Source: Saonia flava
Lineage (GTDB): Bacteria; Bacteroidota; Bacteroidia; Flavobacteriales; Flavobacteriaceae
Direction of reading: 5' to 3'
DNA: 64,000 bases
Assembly: GCF_011927795.1 (NCBI RefSeq)
Contig: NZ_JAATJJ010000001.1
Location: 248,001 to 312,000, forward strand
Within the stretch, counting starts at the first letter, position 1; each line of letters opens with the position of its first letter. This document shows, piece by piece, positions 62,662-64,000 of this stretch. The translations under genes were made by a program, and so were the position numbers. The notes beneath the pieces were generated by a model. The model was not told the DNA's origin. It made no database searches and worked only from the letters and a program-made list of their open reading frames with translations.

Positions 62662-64000
62662 TTGGAGCTGCAAAAACAACACAAAGAAAAAACCCTTTAC
62701 GATTATCAATTAGAGGACCTGAACACTATTTTTAAGTGTTTGGACGAATCCGATGATAACATAAACCTCTTGTACCAATTGCCAACAGGAGGGGGGAAGA
62801 CCGTTATTTTCTCCGAGATTGCCCGTAGGTTTATCAATGAAAGCAAAAAAAAGGTGGTGGTCCTTACGCACAGGATAGAATTGAGCATGCAGACTTCCAA
62901 AATGCTCAAAGGGTTTGGCGTAAAGAACAAAATAATCAACAGCGAGGTTAAAGAACTTAAGGACCAAAATGAGTTCATGTGCTTTGTGGCCATGGTAGAA
63001 ACGCTCAACAACAGGCTCCAAGAAGAAAAGATAGAGATCAATGATATTGGACTGGTCATTATAGATGAGGCCCACTACAATTCCTTTAGAAAACTGTTTA
63101 AGTATTTCGAAAAATCCATCATCCTGGGAGTTACGGCCACGCCCTTGAGCTCCAATATAAAACTCCCAATGAAGGACAACTACAAAAAGTTGATCGTTGG
63201 GGAATCCATTAGTTCGTTGATCAAACAGAATTTTTTGGCCAAGGCCAAGACCCACAATTACGATGTAAGCCTACGTGGTTTAAAACTGGGCATTAATGGG
63301 GATTATACAGTAAAATCCTCAGAAGAGCTGTACGGCAACAACATTATGCTCAGTAAATTGGTTTCTGCCTATGAAGAGCTTGCCAAGGGAACCAAGACCT
63401 TAATTTTTAACAACGGTATCAACACATCTAGGTACGTGTATGAAAGCTTTAAAAAGGCAGGATACCAGATCAGGCACCTGGATAACAAAAACAACGCATC
63501 AGAAAGGCGGGAAATATTGCAATGGTTTAAAGAGACCCCGGACGCCATCCTAACATCCGTAAGTATTCTCACCACTGGTTTTGATGAACCTACCGTGGAA
63601 ACCATTATTTTGAACAGGGCCACCCGGTCCCTGACCTTGTATTTCCAGATGATCGGTAGAGGGTCCAGGATTTTGCCCAATAAGAATGAGTTTAGCGTAA
63701 TAGACCTAGGGAACAACCTGGCACGTTTTGGGCAGTGGGATGCGCCTATAGATTGGCAGGAGATCTTTCATTTCCCGGATTTTTATCTGGAGAACATAAA
63801 GAACGATGAGGACATAGAAAGGGAATTTGTGTACGAAATGCCCAAAGAGCTAAAAGCCTTGTTCGGTAAGTCCAAGAATATAGAGTTTGATATTAAGGAA
63901 GAGTACAAAAAGATTTTTGCGCAGGGCAAAAAATCCAAACTGGTGTTGGAGCGAAGTATAGAGCAGCATGCCCAGATATGTGTGGAGAACAGTGAGGATG
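62662..64000 (+). CDS. DEAD/DEAH-type superfamily 2 helicase, 3' end missing
   Basis: The frame is open from 62617 to the window end. A TTG at 62662 (LELQKQHKEKTLYDYQ) is the only early start candidate before the conserved YQ block. About 446 residues are visible. Motif I is PTGGGKT, II is DEAH in LVIIDEAHYN, III is TATP, V is TSVSILTTGFDEP, and VI is QMIGRGSR. The order is like restriction-type or UvrB-like ATPases (RecQ/Type III res-like). The C-terminal part lies beyond the window, so the function cannot be judged. Confidence 0.88.
   Translation, partial: MELQKQHKEKTLYDYQLEDLNTIFKCLDESDDNINLLYQLPTGGGKTVIFSEIARRFINESKKKVVVLTHRIELSMQTSKMLKGFGVKNKIINSEVKELKDQNEFMCFVAMVETLNNRLQEEKIEINDIGLVIIDEAHYNSFRKLFKYFEKSIILGVTATPLSSNIKLPMKDNYKKLIVGESISSLIKQNFLAKAKTHNYDVSLRGLKLGINGDYTVKSSEELYGNNIMLSKLVSAYEELAKGTKTLIFNNGINTSRYVYESFKKAGYQIRHLDNKNNASERREILQWFKETPDAILTSVSILTTGFDEPTVETIILNRATRSLTLYFQMIGRGSRILPNKNEFSVIDLGNNLARFGQWDAPIDWQEIFHFPDFYLENIKNDEDIEREFVYEMPKELKALFGKSKNIEFDIKEEYKKIFAQGKKSKLVLERSIEQHAQICVENSED

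Noticed and set aside
62710-63255. Long reverse-strand frame inside the helicase
   Set aside because: The forward frame carries all helicase motifs, so the reverse frame is a by-product.

Overview
The window is AT-rich chromosomal DNA from a marine-type member of the Bacteroidota, most likely the family Flavobacteriaceae. The evidence is a short primary sigma factor with no long N-terminal region, a bifunctional HisB, long-form HisG, many lipoproteins with a CSSDD-like start after the lipobox, many DUF families common in this group, few Shine-Dalgarno sequences, and a TTG/TAnnTTTG-like promoter. No rRNA, tRNA, CRISPR array, insertion sequence or prophage was seen.

Layout. 1-6151: efp (5' end cut off), an LpxD-type acyltransferase, sucD, fabG, a membrane VWA protein and an SPFH/prohibitin protein. 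6242-14863: a complete histidine operon (hisG-D-C-B-H-A-F-IE) behind a His-codon leader peptide and attenuator; two GNAT acetyltransferases and a DinB-fold protein sit inside it. 14860-20403 (minus): an oxidoreductase, then an ECF sigma / anti-sigma / surface-protein operon with two matching ECF-type promoters. 20652-23362: a VWA plus MoxR-like AAA pair. 23546-31030 (minus): secreted and lipoproteins, an amidohydrolase and a prolyl oligopeptidase, separated by a family of roughly 85-bp palindromic repeats. 31378-34674: a two-component system divergent from a duplicated RskA-like lipoprotein. 35414-42420: a divergent TruA paralogue, a GH28 enzyme, a Dps-led stress cluster and cysteine synthesis genes (CysE and CysM types). 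42420-49120: a large BNR/sortilin-type protein, a LolA-like protein, DUF72, a thioesterase and an M19 dipeptidase.

49311-60230 is the most interesting stretch. It encodes a cytosolic hybrid kinase with an HPt domain, a lone receiver, a membrane HEAT-repeat protein, a processive GT2 synthase, an LtaS-like polytopic phosphotransferase with a TPR tail, and a TPR plus YaiO-type outer-membrane barrel. A convergent gene joins an ILEI/FAM3-like domain to a glycerophosphodiesterase-like domain. I infer a synthase-dependent exopolysaccharide pathway with phosphoglycerol-type decoration.

60585-60951 holds a small transcription unit for two related peptides of 32 and 33 residues, ending in a strong terminator shared with rpoD. 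The window closes with a DUF6155 protein and the first part of a superfamily 2 helicase.
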